The position numbers and the translations under genes are program-made. From the NCBI GenBank assembly GCA_964006375.1, contig OZ023265.1, positions 14,801,252 through 14,865,251 of the forward strand: DNA of 64,000 bases, in the 5' to 3' direction. The stretch is from Tillus elongatus. Lineage: Eukaryota; Arthropoda; Insecta; Coleoptera; Cleridae. The notes below the pieces were generated by a model. It was not told the DNA's origin, did no database searches, and was given only the letters and a program-made list of their open reading frames with translations. How positions within the stretch are numbered: the first letter of the stretch is position 1; every line of letters starts with the position of its first letter. Of this stretch, positions 32,518 to 44,012 are shown piece after piece.

Positions 32518-34000
32518 ATGACGGATATCATTTTCAAAACTAGAAAGGTACGAAAGATGCTCTCTTCTCTTAATACCAGAAAACCCTCTGGCATTGACGA
32601 GATCATAGCAATTGTTGTCAAAAAATGCGCACCAGAACTTGCTCTTGTCCTGACTCGTCTGTTTCAAACATCTTACAACAGAGGCATATTCGCTAGTAAC
32701 TGGAAAACTGCTCGAGTACAACCCGTCCCCAAGAAAGAATCCAAAGCGCTTCCTAGCAACTTGGAAAAGTATATAAATACCGAATTACTAAAATTTCTTG
32801 AAAAACACAGTCTATTCCACGACAGGCAGTATGAATTCCGTCAGCGCAGATCAACTGCCGACCTCCTTTCCTTTGTCACCATTCTTGGAACAAGCCTATG
32901 GAACTACACAGTAAATTCCAGATTGTCGCTTTAGACATATCCAAAGCATCCGACCAGGTCTGGCACGCAGCGCTGATTAATAAACTTCCGGCCTATGGCT
33001 TACCACCAAAACTCTTTACCTGGGCAGAAAATTTCTCCTCCAACCGGAACATTTCGGTTGTCGTGGATGGCCATTCCTCTAAACGGTACTCAATTAATGC
33101 TGGAGTCCCTCAAGATTCAGCTTTAGTCCCTACTTTGTTTCTTTTCCACACCAATGACCTCTTCTCTAGCACATATTCTTATCCTGTCTCTATAGCCCAA
33201 TAAGATGAGGATCATAGACTCATGGAGGGTTCTGTCTCCCTGGATCTCTAAAAAATATTAGACTGGAGAAGTAGAAATCTTGTACAATTCAACTCCACCA
33301 AATCTCAGTCGTGATTTCTATCTCATAAGAGATACACCAGCACTAGACCATTTGCAATGAACAACCGCGTTATTCAAAGTAATGAGTCCTTTTCACTTGT
33401 TGGCATTTCTGTGGATCGAAATATCAATTGACACCAACATGTCACATCAACTGCAGAAGCGGCTGCTAAGAAATTAGGTTTCGTCTTCCGCGCTCGCAAA
33501 TACTTTTCACCAACTAAACTCTATACCATATATACTTCACAAATAAAGCCAAACCTCGAATACTGCTCCCACATCTGGGGTGCCGCTGCCGCTTCTACAC
33601 TTGTTATCCTGGACTCCATTCAGAAGAGAGCTATACGTATCATCGGTGATCCTACCCTCACCCAAAAGCTTCCATCTCTTGCCGACCGACTCGCCGTTGG
33701 TGACCTCTCTATCTTTTATAGATATATACACGGGCACTGCTCAGAGGAGCTTTCTTCCCTAGTTCTTCCACCTGCTGCCCCAACAGATCTACCAGGGGAA
33801 CAGAGCGGTTGCACCCTTTTACTGTCCAGGTCACCAGACATATAACATCTTGTTATGCCCGCTCTTTTGTCCCGAGGACTTACAAGTTGTGGAATTCCTT
33901 GCCGGCACATGTTTTTCCTTCTCCCCCGAACCTCCAAACCTTCAAGTCCAGAAGTAACAAGTTGCCTCTTTCCTCCTTGTCGACATCCACAGTACGATAG
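32518..34000 (+). pseudogene. L1a reverse transcriptase and C-terminal region, broken
   Basis: TDIIFKTRKVRKMLSSLNTR, RVQPVPKKESKALPSN and DRQYEFRQRRSTADLL match copy 4, but the NYRPISLL-equivalent segment is deleted. A second frame has DISKASDQVWHAALINKLP (the F of AFD is now S) and GVPQDSALVPTLFLFH. The YADD segment is deleted. The C-terminal part (33440-34000) is recognisable in pieces (PNLEYCSHIWGAAA, KLWNSLPAHVFPSPPN). Dead copy. Confidence 0.75.
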
Positions 34001-34196
34001 TTTTTAAGCTGTAAGCCCTCCTGGTGTGTTGTTGAAATATAAAAGAAATCTATTTTTATATTATTCCTATATTCCCTTATAGGAATATAGTGGCAGGGCT
34101 GACGATTTTAAAGGATCATTTTGGTTGTACGGCGGCACCTGACGTACAGAACTTGTACCGGAGTCGTCTTACAAAGTTCCTTGTTTCGTCCAACAG

Positions 34197-34199
<3 letters not shown>

Positions 34200-34292
<93 letters not shown>

Positions 34293-34357
34293 CTTTCATC
34301 AAATGAACGCGTTCTAGACCATCTATTATTCTATCCAAGGTAGTTTTATTTTTTTAT

Positions 34358-34438
<81 letters not shown>

Positions 34439-34487
34439 ACCTTGGATAGAATAATAGATGGTCTAGAACGCGTTCATTTGATGAAAG
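34200..34487. repeat. perfect 51-bp inverted repeat with (TA)n
   Basis: Arms 34293-34343 (CTTTCATCAAATGAACGCGT... onward) and 34437-34487 are exact complements over 51 bp. The spacer (34344-34436) holds a second (TA)n; a first (TA)n lies at 34200-34292 outside the left arm. Zero mismatches point to a recent event. The arms match no other sequence in the window. Confidence 0.9.
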
Positions 34488-35085
34488 TTTGTAGAAGTCT
34501 CGCTAATGATACGTCTATATAAGCGATTTCTTTTTAAGAAAATTCGCTAAAATAATCATAACTGCTCACAAATAGTCCACAGTACTCCCAAATGGATGTG
34601 GTTCTTAATATTGAATCGTAAAGTCTTCAAAAGAAACTTTGACTATTCTGTTCCATATCAACTCTTCGCCTAGAGCCATGCTTTAGCCATATTTGCTTCG
34701 CTATGAATTGCTCGTAGGCCTAGAGGGTAGTTCATATCCTAGAATATTGAGGGAAGCCCTTAGGCATATATACACAACCACATATTGATTCGAAACGATA
34801 AAATAATTCTAGCTGTATCCGCAAACATTAATATGTCGCGAGTGTATCCAAGACTGAGATGATATACAGCAGGAAATGGGGACCGTATCGATAATAAATA
34901 TTGAAAATTTTTATCTCTCTGTATCGCGGGTGAACCATAAATGTAACCCCATCAAAGGGAAGTTTTCATGTGGCTTTCGCAAGCTATAGTATATCTTTTT
35001 TCCGTTGTGAAATAAGTGTGATAAGTTATTTTTTTGACGTAAAAAAATTAGATTATTAGGTCATTAAGTGAAGATTGGAACCTGT
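34488..35085. other. unassigned
   Basis: A half-hairpin AAGAAAATTCGCTAAAAT at 34533-34550 is a HINE-like remnant. Otherwise no gene or repeat can be supported. Confidence 0.3.
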
Positions 35086-35300
35086 GATGAGTACTGATAA
35101 GTACACTTGGAGAACCCAAATCACGACAACACATTTTAAAAGACCTGACGATCGTTTCACTAACCAAGCGTCATCAGAGGATTCTCAGAATGTTTCATCC
35201 TCTGATGACGCTAACTTGGTTAGTGAAACGATCGTCAGGTCTTTTAAAATGTGTTGTGGTGATTTGGGTTCTCCAAGTGTACTTATTAGGTCATATATGT
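35086..35300 (+). mobile_element. Penelope-type terminal foldback (83/87-bp arms)
   Basis: Arms 35099-35181 and 35198-35284 are complementary except for a 4-nt gap and one mismatch, around a 16-nt spacer. Each arm reads outward as CTCTGATGACGC, TTAGTGAAACGATCGTCAGG, TTTTAAAATGTGTTGTGGTG, ATTTGGGTTCTCCAAGTGTA. Single-arm relatives occur at 17530-17630 and 57380-57490. CTGATGA, GAAA and CGTC are in hammerhead order. Penelope-like elements are known for inverted terminal repeats and hammerhead motifs, hence the assignment; no protein is attached here. Confidence 0.6.
35199..35239 (+). ncRNA. hammerhead-ribozyme-like core, right arm
   Basis: Order: stem I strand CCT (35199-35201), CTGATGA (35202-35208), stem II GCTAAC/GTTAGT with TTG-type loop (first base C left over), GAAA, tiny stem III ACG/CGT, cleavage triplet GTC (35234-35236), stem I strand AGG. 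The conserved core residues of a type I hammerhead are present. One extra nucleotide separates CTGATGA from stem II, and stem I is only 3 bp, so activity is uncertain. The left arm carries the mirror copy at 35144-35180 on the minus strand with 4 nt missing in stem II. Confidence 0.5.
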
Positions 35301-35309
35301 TAGCGAATG

Positions 35310-35429
35310 TTTACTAAAAAAATTCACTAATAGAGAGGTGTCGATAGTGAGACTTTGCAATTTTTTTTTAAATGAGCGCGAACTAGGACCCCTAGAACCC
35401 GTATCCGGGGTCAGTTTGAATTTTATATG

Positions 35430-35432
<3 letters not shown>
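35310..35432 (+). mobile_element. HINE-like 5' half
   Basis: AAAAAAATTCACTAATAGAG, GTGTCGATAGTGAGAC, GCGCGAACTAGGACCCCTAG and CCGTATCCGGGGTCAG are the 5' end in plus orientation, leading into (TA)n at 35431-35524. The body that should follow is replaced by a Penelope-like fragment, implying insertion into the (TA)n or deletion. Confidence 0.6.

Positions 35433-35524
<92 letters not shown>
35431..35524. repeat. (TA)n microsatellite
   Basis: About 94 bp of (TA)n joining the HINE-like 5' half to the 3' end of a minus-strand Penelope-like fragment. Confidence 0.9.
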
Positions 35525-35527
<3 letters not shown>

Positions 35528-35564
35528 TATTTGTTTGCTATGCTTTCAGTGATTTGTTATTGGG

Positions 35565-35612
35565 TTACGTAGACTGCAGTTTCGAACCGTCCCGGTTCAT
35601 CATCAGCGCGCT
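35565..35612 (-). ncRNA. hammerhead-like core downstream of GIY-YIG gene
   Basis: Minus strand: CTGATGA (35606-35600), one spare T, stem II GAACC/GGTTC (perfect, loop GGGAC), GAAA, minimal stem III (AC...GT around TGCA), cleavage triplet GTC (35574-35572). Stem I is weak here (G.U, one mismatch, then G-C, C-G), but the homologous copy at 48588 has a perfect stem I. Taken together the two copies keep every helix, which argues for a once-functional fold. Confidence 0.55.
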
Positions 35613-35789
35613 GCTGACTATAATCGTTCCTGTGTGGTCTATGCCTGAGATTGTATGTGACGCCTGCGTGTTGAGCTTCTATTGGTCGGTTGACTGTTCT
35701 CTGATTGGTTCTGTTTTCGCACTGGGTCGTGTGTATCGTCCTGTCTTGATCACCGTGGTTTGATAATTTGTCTATTTGTATGACTTTTA

Positions 35790-36179
35790 TTAAGTTTTGT
35801 TAAATGTTTGTACTTGGATTTGTTCTGGCGTTAATTGCTTCTTACTGTTTGTTAGTTGAATGTAATATTGTTCCCAGATTTCCATTTGTTGGTGTTCTTT
35901 AATATGTTTCATTAGTTGTACTGGGTTGATATTTGGTTTTTGGTGTTTTCTGTTGTGAATGTGTGTAGCTACGTTTGATTTGTAGCTAGGTATGTGGATT
36001 TTATCTAACCCTGTTCCATGTTCCTTGAATATTGTTTCTATTGATTTTTTTGTCATTCCTATATATCTTTTGTTGCATGCGTTACATTCTATTTGATATA
36101 TTCCGTTTAATTCATGTGGGTTGTGTTCTTGTTTTTTATTTATTTTGTTTATTATTTTGTTATTGGTTTTGTAGCTCAT
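35790..36179 (-). pseudogene. Penelope-like GIY-YIG endonuclease domain
   Basis: 129-codon frame on the minus strand, 5'-truncated. GIY at 26-28, Cys pair CNAC at 32-35, KRYIGMT at 37-43, KEH at 52-54, HIHNRKH at 73-79, and Glu in WEQYY near 102. This is the GIY-YIG nuclease with the CCHH-type insert that forms the C-terminus of Penelope polyproteins and nicks the target DNA. KKSIETIFKEH replaces the usual Arg-containing helix (RxxxRFxEH): the expected Arg is missing, which may impair catalysis. Homology extends upstream of the ATG (to about 36290) in the same frame, so this ATG is not the true start. Confidence 0.8.
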
Positions 36180-36340
36180 TTTTAAGTCATATTGTTTTAG
36201 TGTTTGTGTTATTTTTTTGATGTGGTGGTTATAAGTGAATGTTGTGTATTTTGTGTTTGTTTCTTTTTCAACCTACACAATGGCCGTTTGAAATAAAATG
36301 TAAAGAACAAAAATATTAAGCGTTGGAGCCCGTGGCGTAT

Positions 36341-37854
<1,514 letters not shown>

Positions 37855-37925
<71 letters not shown>

Positions 37926-37942
37926 TATTTATTTATTTATAA
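37855..37942. repeat. (TA)n followed by (ATTT)n
   Basis: (TA)n to 37921, then ATTTATTTATTTATTTAT. No HINE-like block on either side. Confidence 0.9.
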
Positions 37943-38317
37943 CCACGTTCAACATTTTTTGAACTCTACGTTTTGCATTCTGCTTCATTTTCACGATCTT
38001 AAAAAATATCAAATAAAATTGATTCTCAATATGCCTACCGCTTAGAGCGATGACTGTTGCGTTGTTGTGGTGGGATTACCGGACCTGAATATGTCTACTC
38101 TACAGATCTCACTGAAAAATCCTCTCTAAGGTGTCGGTGTGTCCAACCCTAGACCTGAGGGAAATCAGATATCTCTCAGATAAAAGGATACCTATAGTAG
38201 GTAGGTATTGTTGAAACAGTTCTATTCAATTTTTAAAAATTTATGAATTTTGTGTCTTTCAAGCTTGTTAACTAAATAAAATGGATGAAGATATCGTATC
38301 TATCTATCTATTTAGCT

Positions 38318-38720
<403 letters not shown>

Positions 38721-39394
38721 ACTGGAATCAGACTTTACACGTGGCTAGAAATAGTGCAAATAAACCTATGTTGTGAATTTTATGTAATTTGGTGGACAAT
38801 ATTTAGAGTTTGTTACAAATTAAAAACAAACTCCCAAAGACATGCGTTGAAAAGAGTTAGTGGTTAAACCCAATGCCTGACAGATCGAGTAGTTAACTAC
38901 CACGCGTAAATTTCTTCATAGAACAGGTATAAACCATAGATCAACGGTAACCAAACTAAATATATACCAGGCATAATATATACTAACCGAACCAACAATC
39001 GTGAAATCTCGGCCGTAATTATGGAAAATGACAGACGACATGATATAAAAAATTTGCCAATTGATTGTTATTTAACTGGGAGATTCAATCAATTACTAAA
39101 TACACTATATTTCTAGCTTTATTAACGGCCCAAACACAGTTTTAGCACAGCATAGATATATTATGCTGTCGCGCGATATATCAGAAATTTAAACAAAATC
39201 AAGCCAAGTCTCTATAAAAATGATTCTAAAGTAGTTTATTTTATCTTGAGACTTCATAAGACGTCATATAAGACAAAAACAGTCGCGTGATGTGTTTCAA
39301 TTATAACTCTACTAATTTTCTCTATACCTTGAATATAATATGCAGGGTATGAAGCCGATCTAAAGTATCACGCAAATAAAACCTTTGTTGACGT
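38721..39394. other. unassigned
   Basis: No gene, repeat copy or regulatory signal that I can support. Confidence 0.3.
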
Positions 39395-39470
39395 GCGCCT
39401 AGATAGCGCAGGGGGTACCGCGCTTACCACCGTACCAAAAGGTTACGCAATCGAATCCAGCTCGATGGAT
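39395..39470 (+). tRNA. tRNA-like sequence (probable SINE head or pseudogene)
   Basis: Begins GCGCCTAGATAGCGCAGGGG with an A-box-like TAGCGCAGGGGG, a GC-rich middle (CCGCGCTTACC) and a B-box-like ACGCAATCGAATCC. Acceptor and T stems do not pair cleanly, so a functional tRNA is unlikely. Unlike the other tRNA-like heads in this window. Confidence 0.4.
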
Positions 39471-39892
39471 GTCTGTTTCCTATAATGATTTATTTTGACA
39501 TTTGGAGAAACAGTCCTGCACAGATTTCATACGTTTTGAGCAAGATTTCATTTTTGTTTAAAACGCCTAAATAAGTGTGTCACCTTTGAGTCTGAAATTA
39601 TAATTTTGTTATTGTTGTAATTGTTATTAAAAAAAAAACGGTTGGACTAGGTTGACTAAAAGGAAATCATACTGGCGATTAATAAGGAAAAATAACTGCT
39701 ACGTTTATAATTTGGCAAATACTTTTCTAAATATGAATTAAGTTTCCTTCTGGAAATCTTCTGTATAACTTTAATCGAATTTGTAATAAAAGTTTCTTTT
39801 AAACAGACTTACACTAACTACAGATATAGCAACATTTGGTTCTTTACCTTTATAGAAAATTGTGTTTTGAGCATTTTTCTCAAATGGAGCTA
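39471..39892. other. unassigned
   Basis: AT-rich sequence, possibly the body of the SINE-like unit starting at 39395. No supportable feature. Confidence 0.25.
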
Positions 39893-40033
39893 GAACATGA
39901 GATTTTTTTGATAATAGAGAGATATAGATGGTAACACTTTCGAAAGAATTTTTAAAATGTGTGCGTACTAGGACCTCTAAAATCGATCTTCAAGGTCTAT
40001 GTAAGTTTAAAGTATTAACTTCACTAATATTAA
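39893..40033 (+). mobile_element. HINE-like 5' end interrupted by L1a copy 4
   Basis: GATAATAGAGAGATATAGATGG, TAAAATGTGTGCGTACTAGG and ACCTCTAAAATCGATCTT are the diverged 5' block. At about 40034 the sequence switches to L1a. The 3' terminus of a HINE-like element (CTACTATGACGCACTTGCTG) reappears at 42626-42650 just past the LINE, consistent with insertion of the LINE into one element. Confidence 0.5.
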
Positions 40034-40548
40034 CCGACTATCTGATTTCTGAATATCCTTCTTCCGAGGTCACTATTCTTGGTGACTTCAATGTCCATAA
40101 TAAGGAATGGCTAGGATCTTCAAAAACCGATCCACAAGGGAGAGCAGCGGAGGCCTTTGCAGTCAGCAATCCTTTAGCTAATATGGTTCAGAAACCTACT
40201 TACTTTCCTTGTATCCCAACACACAGCTCAAATCCCTTGGATCTCCTTCTTACTACACAACCTGAATGCTATAAGATATCAGTCACCGCCCCCCTTGGTC
40301 GCTCAGACCACGGCACGGTCACTGCTTCCTGCGCAATGCAACCCGAGGTCACACAGTCATCACACCCACGTATCGTTTGGCACTACAACTCCGCAAACTG
40401 GGACGAAATGCGGGATTACTTTTCCTCATTTCCATGGGCGTCTGTCTGCTTCTCTCATCCTGACCCCTCTGATATCTCACAAAACGTCACCGAAATTATC
40501 CAAGCTGGCATGGAATTATTTATCCCACGTACACTGAAAACCTTTTAA
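40034..40548 (+). pseudogene. L1a endonuclease C-terminal half
   Basis: Open from an unrelated upstream ATG at 39928; L1a homology starts near LTDYLISEYPSSEVT. Endonuclease motifs: TILGDFNVHNKEWLGSSKTD (catalytic Asp-Asn) and LGRSDHGTVTASC (C-terminal SDH). Then a linker NSANWDEMRDYFSSFPW. A stop follows RTLKTF at 40548; other copies continue (QKPWFSKSCDKARLEK in the same frame past the stop). The N-terminal Glu-containing half is lost. Confidence 0.75.
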
Positions 40549-40956
40549 GCCACTCAAAAGCCCTGGTTCTCTAAATCCTGTGACAAGGCCAGACTTGAAA
40601 AGGTCAAAGCTCACAAAACGCTTCTACACAATCCCAGTCAAGAAAATCGTCAAGCATTTAACGACGCAAGAAACCGCTATGCCCGCATTCTTTCTGAGGC
40701 AAAAAGCTCGTTCAATAACCACATCAAAAACAAAGTCATCTTAAGCTCCAACGGCGGCAAACCCTTCTGGACTCTTGCTAAATCTATTGGGAATAATTTC
40801 TGCAAAAGCACGTTCCCGCCTCTTGTCTCATGGGATGAAATTGTTTCTACCGCCCTGGGCAAGGCTGAACTTTTTGCTTCGTTGTTCGCTGGCAATTCTA
40901 CTCTCAACCCACCTCCAAATGTTTAACCACCAACAGTCCCCAATGTCGCGCATAAA

Positions 40957-41808
40957 ATGACGGATATCATTTTCAAAACTAGAAAGGTACGAAAGATGCT
41001 CTCTGCTCTTAATACCAGGAAAGCCTCTGGCCTTGACGAGATCCCGGCAATTGTTCTCAAAAAATGCGCACCAGAGCTTGCTCCTGTCCTGACTCGTCTG
41101 TTTCAGATATCTTATAATAAAGGCATATTCCCTAGTAAATGGAAAACTGCTCGAGTACAACCCATCCCCAAGAAAGGATCCAAAGCGCTTCCCAGCTACC
41201 ACAGGCCCATTTCTCTCCTTTCAGTCGTCTCTAAAGTGATGGAAAAGTATACAAACACCGAATTACTAACATTGCTTGAAAAACACAGTCTAATCCACGA
41301 CAGGCAGTATGGATTCCGTCAGCGCAGATCGACTGCCGACCTCCTTTCCTTTGTCATCAATTCCTGGAACAAGTCTATGGAACAACACGGTGAATCCCAG
41401 ATTGTTGCTCTAGACATATATAAAGCATTCGACCAGGTGTGGCACGCAGCGCTGCTTAATAAACCTCCGGCCTATGGCCTACCACCAAAACTCTGTATGT
41501 GGACAGCAAATTTCCTCTCCAACAGGAGCATATCTGTTGTTGTGGATGGCCATTCCTCTAAACTGTATCCAATTAATGCAGGAGTTCCTCAAGGTTCAGC
41601 TTTAGCCCCTACTTTGTTTCTTCTCCACATCAATGACCTCCTCTCGAGCACATCCAACCCAGTTCACAGCTATGCGGACGACAGCACCCTCCATTCAAAT
41701 ATACAATATTCTAAGCCTGTCTCTTTAGCCCAATTAGATGAGGATCGCAGACTCATGGAGGGTTCTGTCTCCGTGGATCTCCAAAAAAATATTAGACTGG
41801 GGAAGTAG
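40957..41808 (+). pseudogene. L1a reverse transcriptase (largest open part)
   Basis: 283 codons containing the RT fingers and palm: LNTRKASGLDEIPAIVLKKC, RVQPIPKKGSKALPSYHRPI, SLLSVVSKVMEK, YGFRQRRSTADLL, the first catalytic Asp in IVALDIYKAFDQVWHAALLN, NAGVPQGSALAPTLFLLHIN and the catalytic SYADDSTLH. Full RT motif order with both catalytic Asp groups retained. The frame ends by a +1-type slip in an A-run (AAAAAAT at 41785) just before the thumb, which continues in the next frame at 41738-42238. The ATG is internal; the natural protein is continuous with the endonuclease. Confidence 0.85.
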
Positions 41809-42510
41809 AAATCTTGTACAATTCAACGCCACCAAAACTAAGTCTTGCTTTCTTTCTCACAAGAGACACACCAGCCCTAGACCCATCACAATGAACAACC
41901 AAGTTATTCAAAGTAATGAGTCATTTTCTCTTGTTGGCATTTCTGTGGATCGAGATCTTAATTGGCACCAACATGTCACATCAATTGCAGAAGCGGCTGC
42001 TAAGAAATTAGGTTTCCTCTTCCGGGCTCGCAAATACTTTTCACCAGCTAATCTGTATACCTTATATAGTTCACAAATAAGGCCAAACCTCGAATACTGC
42101 TCCCACATCTGGGGTGCGGCTGCCGATTCTACACTCGCTATCCTGAAATCCATTCAAAAGACAGCTATACGTCTCATCGGTGACCCTACCCTCACCCAAA
42201 GGCTGCCATCCCTTGCCCACCGGACGTGCCGTTGGTGACCTCTCTTTCTTTTATAGATATCTACACGGGCACTGCTCAGAGGAGCTTTCCTCCATAGTTC
42301 CCCCACCTACTGTCCCCAACAGATCTACCACAGGAACAGAGCGAATGCACCCTTTTACTGTCCAGGTCACCAGACATTGAACATCTTGTTATGCCCGCTC
42401 TTTTGTCCCGAGGACTTCCAAGTTGTGGAATTCCTTGCCGGCACATGTTTTTCCTTCTCCTCCGAACCTCCAAACCTTCAAGTCCAGAATTAACAAGCTG
42501 CCTCTTTCCT
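41770..42510 (+). pseudogene. L1a RT thumb and C-terminal region
   Basis: ILDWGSRNLVQFNATKTKSC, FSLVGISVDRDLNWHQHVTS, FRARKYFSPANLYTLYSSQI and PNLEYCSHIWGAAADST follow the palm domain. A further frame break near 42225 (RTCRW stop) passes to AVGDLSFFYRYLHGHCSEEL, and the end of the protein (RTSKLWNSLPAHVFPS equivalents) to about 42510. No Cys-rich RNase H tail, unlike the I-type LINE here. Confidence 0.75.
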
Positions 42511-42589
42511 CCTTGTCAACACCCACGGTACGATAGTATTTAGACTGTAAGCCCTCGTGGTGTGTTGTTGAAATTAAAAATATATATAT

Positions 42590-42656
42590 TCCGCATAATA
42601 ATAGTGTATAATTCTTAGTAAAATTCGCTACTATGACGCACTTGCTGCGTCCCGAA
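42590..42656 (+). mobile_element. HINE-like 3' terminus downstream of L1a copy 4
   Basis: AAAATTCGCTACTATGACGC followed by ACTTGCTGCGTCCCGA, the 3' stem-loop end of the HINE/foldback family. Probably the remainder of the element interrupted at 40034. Confidence 0.55.
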
Positions 42657-43607
42657 TTATATACTTCGTTTTTCTTTTTTTCTTAACAATCTTTTATCAT
42701 AGAGCATCTTCTGATTTTGAACTTGTAACTCATTTCTTTAGCCTATTTGAAAGAATTCAATCTTGAGATACCGGTCATAGATTTGGACGACGCACTCACG
42801 TTTGGATCTTCAACATTATAATAATTCCATCCATATACTCAAACATTAATATTTTGGAACACAGCGAACCGAATCATCGGTCGCAGACATTTTCAGACAG
42901 GAAATAAGGGTGCGACCAATCATACCGCACTAGTGCACCAACAATAATAACGCAACCAACATAAATCCCTACGTATATGAAGTCCACCGATATTTCTGCC
43001 GGAAATCAGCCATGGTGGTGTTGAGTTATTACCAGAGTTGGGAGCGCAATCATTCTTTGAGAGGTCGTGAAAGTTTTATTAAGAATAAGTTGCATGAAAT
43101 ATAGAGAAACCCACTTATGTACGGAAGTTTTTTTATTCCCTCTCACTCGTTCAAGAGCTTTAAAATATATGCGCACAGGTAAAAGCACTTGAGAAAGATT
43201 GCTCGAACGATAACTGCTTTATTAAAGTTCGAGTATTAAGAACCACAGGGTATGGGGATTTTATAATAAGTAATTTCGAACACGTCATGTAATGTTCATT
43301 TTCTTTAAATTATCTAATGTCCGTGCTCTAACATGTTACAGGATTATCGGTTATGTAACGGAGGTGTGAGATTTCATTATCTCTTTAATTAATCAAACCA
43401 ACATGACCGGCAGGAATTTTGAACAAGAAGAATGTAATTAAAATATTGATAAAAGTTCAAGGTTATATTTAAAACAATAGAATCGCTTGGTATAAAAGTT
43501 ACTGACCGTCTTTATCTTTCAAACACTATTGTCATGATAAGCAAATATTTTGAAGCCGAGATTGGTCGTCTCAAGCCTTGACTAATTAACCGGCCGTTAA
43601 ATATATA
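42657..43607. other. unassigned
   Basis: No supportable gene; the frame at 43006-43188 (minus) is featureless. Not matched elsewhere in the window. Confidence 0.3.
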
Positions 43608-43894
43608 GGGTGGCGCATTGAAAATGAAACAGACCGATTTGCGTCCAGAGAAATTCTTTTTTTAAGAAACACTGAAACACGTCAATTTTGATATTGAGGG
43701 GGCATATTTTGACATAAAACTCAAGTTTGTCACATCAACCCCTTAAGGGTGGTGATAACAACTCTTATATTTTAAATTGGGAACATGGGTCGAGTGTTAC
43801 ATCATTTGAAAGCTCTTTCCTTTTTGAATTGAGAACACTAATTTTTTTGGAAGTTTTATCAACTCATTTAAAAATTATTCACAGTTGAAGATGC

Positions 43895-44012
43895 AAAAAC
43901 GCATTTCACTCATTCCGATAAGAAATGTGCTGATAGTCAATGTTTTGTTGGTTTTTAAACAAAAAATTGACTATCAGAACATTTCTTATCGGAATGAGAG
44001 AAATGCGGTTTA
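43895..44012. repeat. hairpin inside the second mariner-type element
   Basis: CGCATTTCACTCATTCCGAT, AAGAAATGTGCTGATAGTCA is mirrored by TGACTATCAGAACATTTCTT, ATCGGAATGAGAGAAATGCG around a loop of about 30 nt (TGTTTTGTTGGTTTTTAAAC region). One or two mismatches. The same ATTGACTA/AATGCACTAAT-type sequence recurs once near the right TIR (45490-45540), suggesting the hairpin arose from TIR inner ends. Confidence 0.8.

Larger units (their letters stand above)
31049..34060 (+). mobile_element. non-LTR retrotransposon L1a, copy 3 (near full length)
   Basis: About 3.0 kb from the 5' leader (compare 13856 in copy 1) to the 3' end CTGGTGTGTTGTTGAAATAT. Layout: leader with two 90-bp repeats, apurinic endonuclease, RT, C-terminal region. 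L1a has one recognisable polyprotein with no separate gag seen. RT style (IYKAFDQVWH, GVPQGSALAPTLF, YADD in the best copy) places it near CR1/jockey-type elements; I cannot assign the clade without a search. This copy is heavily mutated, with stops, frameshifts and loss of the segment that holds YADD (33165-33200 jumps over it). Confidence 0.85.
35525..36330 (-). mobile_element. Penelope-like element, 3' part
   Basis: Minus-strand fragment with a GIY-YIG endonuclease frame (36179-35790), about 165 bp of spacer, a hammerhead-like core (35565-35612) and a 3' end with AGCAAACAAATAATG at 35527-35541, abutting (TA)n. The RT is missing: upstream sequence ends near another (TA)n at 36341. A second copy of just the 3' end (hammerhead plus AGCAAACAAATAA) is at 48545-48645, confirming this as the element terminus. 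Confidence 0.7.
40034..42575 (+). mobile_element. non-LTR retrotransposon L1a, copy 4 (best coding copy)
   Basis: 5'-truncated copy beginning in the endonuclease just before GDFN and ending TGGTGTGTTGTTGAAATTAA. It contains the least damaged RT of the four copies. Breaks remain at 40548, 40926, 41808 and 42238. Copies 2, 3 and 4 share the 3' end, copies 1 and 3 the 5' leader, so together they define the element. Confidence 0.88.

Noticed and set aside
34200..34487. CRISPR array or phage attachment site for the repeated arms
   Set aside because: The arms are inverted, not direct, occur only twice, and the genome is eukaryotic; no array of unique spacers exists anywhere in the window.
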